Assembly: GCA_036702865.1 (NCBI GenBank)
Contig: DATNQD010000081.1
Location: forward strand, 124,001 to 188,000
Direction: 5' to 3'
Source: Trichocoleus sp.
GTDB taxonomy: Bacteria > Cyanobacteriota > Cyanobacteriia > Elainellales > Elainellaceae
DNA: 64,000 nt
The notes beneath the pieces were generated by a model. It searched no databases, was not told where the DNA came from, and was given only the letters and a program-made list of their open reading frames with translations. Positions 62,398 to 64,000 of the stretch are shown here, one piece after another; position 1 is the stretch's first letter; the number at the start of each line of letters is the position of its first letter. The position numbers and the translations under genes are program-made.

Positions 62398-64000
62398 TTA
62401 ACTTGCTTGGGCTGAACCCTTAACCCCTGCTCCCCAGCCTCTCCTCAGCAACAGCGAATTTGTGACAACGCTGACTGAGCTAAATGCCATAAACGCTCCG
62501 GCGGCAGCAGGACTGAGGGCAATTCCCATACTGGGGAGGAGGAATCCGGCAGCAACCGGAATACCAAAGGCATTGTAGATGAACGCCCAAAAGAGATTTT
62601 GGCGGATTTTGTTGAAGGTAGCGCGGCTGAGGCGGATCGCTTCTACGACATCACCAAGCCGATCGCGCATCAAAACAATGCCTGCCGTTTCCATTGCCAC
62701 ATCAGTTCCCGAATAAAGGGCAATGCCGACATCCGCTTGAGCCAGCGCAGGCGCATCATTAATGCCGTCACCAATCATCGCGACCTGCTTTCCTTGCTGC
62801 TGGAGTTGGGCGATCGTGCTGGCTTTTTCGTCTGGACGGACATTTGCGAGAACGTTCTGTGCAGCTAAGCCGAGGGTCTGGGCGATCGATTGGGCAGCGG
62901 CAGGCTGATCTCCAGTTAACAGCATCACCCGTAATCCCATTTGCTGGAGGCGATCGACGGTGGTTTTGGCATCAGAACGGAGCGTATCTTGAGCCGCAAT
63001 GAGTCCAGCGAGTTGCCCGTTTTGCCCTACATAAACGATTGATTTTCCTGCCGCTGCCAGGCTCTGTGCTTGGGTTTGAACTACTTCCTCGATCGCAATG
63101 CCAAATCGATCGAGCCAGCTTTGACTACCAACAACGACCTGCTGACCAGCAATTTGTGCTCTAGCGCCTAATCCTGATTCAGTGTAGAAATCCTTTGCTG
63201 CCAGGATCGGTAATTCCTGCTGTTGTGCTTGCTGTTGGATTGCTGTCGCTAAGGGATGTTGTGTACCACTCTCAACTGTTGCTGCAAGCTGAAGCAGTTC
63301 AGCGGATGAAAGGGCTGACAGGAAAGATAGACAGTCTGTGATGGTGGGATGCCCGATCGTCAGCGTTCCTGTTTTATCAAAGACGATCGTTTGCAGTTGA
63401 TGCACTTTCTCTAAGATATCGCCGCCACGAATTAGCAAACCCCGCTCTGCCCCAATTCCTGAACCCACCAGAATGGCAGTCGGCGTTGCCAAGCCCAGTG
63501 CACAAGGACAAGCAATCACCAGGACAGCAATTGCCAGCTTGAGGCTGAGGAGGAGAGGGGAGGGCTGCGGGAGAACAGATGAATGATTGTGCATCAGGGC
63601 ATGTTCTGCGCCGATCGCCCAGTGCCCCATGTGAGCCAGCTGATCTGCCCAGAGATTTGTCCCAATGAAGTACCAGAACAAGAAAGTGAGCGTGGCGATC
63701 GTCATGACGCCATAAGTAAAGTATCCAGCAACGGTGTCTGCGAGCCCTTGAATGGGAGCTTTGCGGGTTTGGGCAGTTTCGACGAGCTGAATGATCTGCG
63801 CTAGGGTCGTGTCTTTTCCAGTACGAGTCGCTTTAAGGGCAATCACTCCAGAGAGGTTCAGAGTTCCGGCAGCAACCAGATCACCGGGCTGTTTTTCAAC
63901 AGGAATGGCTTCTCCGGTTAACATTGCTTCGTTAATGGTGGTCTGTCCGGCAACCACTTCGCCATCCACCGGGATCTTCTCGCCGGGGAGGACTTGCAGC
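62398..64000 (-). CDS. copper-translocating P-type ATPase, C-terminal part (partial)
   Basis: The frame runs off the right end of the window, so the N-terminal metal-binding domain is missing. The visible ~534 residues contain the actuator TGEAIPVEK, the membrane metal site CPCALGLATP, the phosphorylated Asp in VFDKTGTLT, and GDGINDAPALAQADVG. TM residues NAFGIPVAAG and SSVSVVTNSLLL are typical of Cu(I) pumps (CtaA/PacS/CopA group). It moves copper across the plasma or thylakoid membrane. The next gene on the right is outside the window. Confidence 0.93.
   Translation of the reverse strand, partial: LQVLPGEKIPVDGEVVAGQTTINEAMLTGEAIPVEKQPGDLVAAGTLNLSGVIALKATRTGKDTTLAQIIQLVETAQTRKAPIQGLADTVAGYFTYGVMTIATLTFLFWYFIGTNLWADQLAHMGHWAIGAEHALMHNHSSVLPQPSPLLLSLKLAIAVLVIACPCALGLATPTAILVGSGIGAERGLLIRGGDILEKVHQLQTIVFDKTGTLTIGHPTITDCLSFLSALSSAELLQLAATVESGTQHPLATAIQQQAQQQELPILAAKDFYTESGLGARAQIAGQQVVVGSQSWLDRFGIAIEEVVQTQAQSLAAAGKSIVYVGQNGQLAGLIAAQDTLRSDAKTTVDRLQQMGLRVMLLTGDQPAAAQSIAQTLGLAAQNVLANVRPDEKASTIAQLQQQGKQVAMIGDGINDAPALAQADVGIALYSGTDVAMETAGIVLMRDRLGDVVEAIRLSRATFNKIRQNLFWAFIYNAFGIPVAAGFLLPSMGIALSPAAAGAFMAFSSVSVVTNSLLLRRGWGAGVKGSAQAS

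Overview
The window looks like a chromosomal segment of a filamentous or Leptolyngbya-like cyanobacterium. The evidence is the very frequent GCGATCG/CGATCG (HIP1-type) words, cyanobacteria-specific families (DUF760-like, DUF3122, DUF3285, a DesB omega-3 desaturase, a GroEL without GroES under CIRCE control), and the characteristic gene orders grpE-dnaK-dnaJ-tusA-rsgA and prfB-DUF3285-ybeY-dgkA-pabA. Most of the DNA is ordinary core genome on both strands. I see no tRNA, rRNA, intact insertion sequence or CRISPR array.

Layout. 0-10.4 kb: end of a cyclic-nucleotide-binding protein, a LysM/M23 envelope protein, a Deg/Hho protease, a DUF760-like protein, ScpB, an orphan ABC ATPase, a lipoprotein, LeuS, a Sua5/YrdC protein and an SLH-domain protein. 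10.4-22.5 kb: a 0.5 kb gap with a possible small transcript and terminator, an M61 peptidase, a Crp-type regulator, DUF3122, an exported PrxQ, a 689-residue protein of unknown function with a C-terminal HTH, then the leftward chaperone cluster grpE-dnaK-dnaJ-tusA-rsgA. 22.5-34 kb: a glycosyltransferase, an LD-carboxypeptidase, a HEAT-repeat protein, a GH10-like glycosidase, MutS2 with an unusual in-frame heptanucleotide-repeat insertion, a second PrxQ, FabG, thioredoxin and DesB. 34-45.5 kb: Dcd, a methyltransferase, a MarR-type regulator and a DevBCA/MacAB-like efflux operon sharing one operator motif, GroEL with CIRCE, and small metabolic enzymes. 45.5-48.2 kb: the most unusual part (see below). 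48.2-64 kb: ion channel, Xaa-Pro aminopeptidase, a metallo-beta-lactamase-fold protein that has lost its active-site motif, the pabA-dgkA-ybeY-DUF3285-prfB group, an orphan AAA ATPase of the kind found with contractile injection systems, a histone-H1-like basic protein, a RemA-like protein, SelO, a methyltransferase, a secreted protein and the C-terminal part of a copper P-type ATPase.

The best candidate for an undescribed system is at 45.48-48.20 kb. An 800-base non-coding stretch carries at least six copies of a degenerate bipartite element about 29 bases long (box A TGAGACAA, box B GATC..TCAC), additional inverted box A copies, isolated box B copies and a perfect 20-base palindrome. It lies directly upstream of a gene whose product has the three motifs of archaeo-eukaryotic primase (AEP/PrimPol) domains and which has no ordinary start codon for its full open frame. 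This is the arrangement expected of an iteron-type replication or control locus, although nothing here proves replication. A second protein of unknown function (14.87-16.94 kb), with a C-terminal XRE-type HTH and a tandem 16-base repeat upstream, may be another DNA-binding initiator or regulator. All assignments are from reading the sequence; no database search was run.
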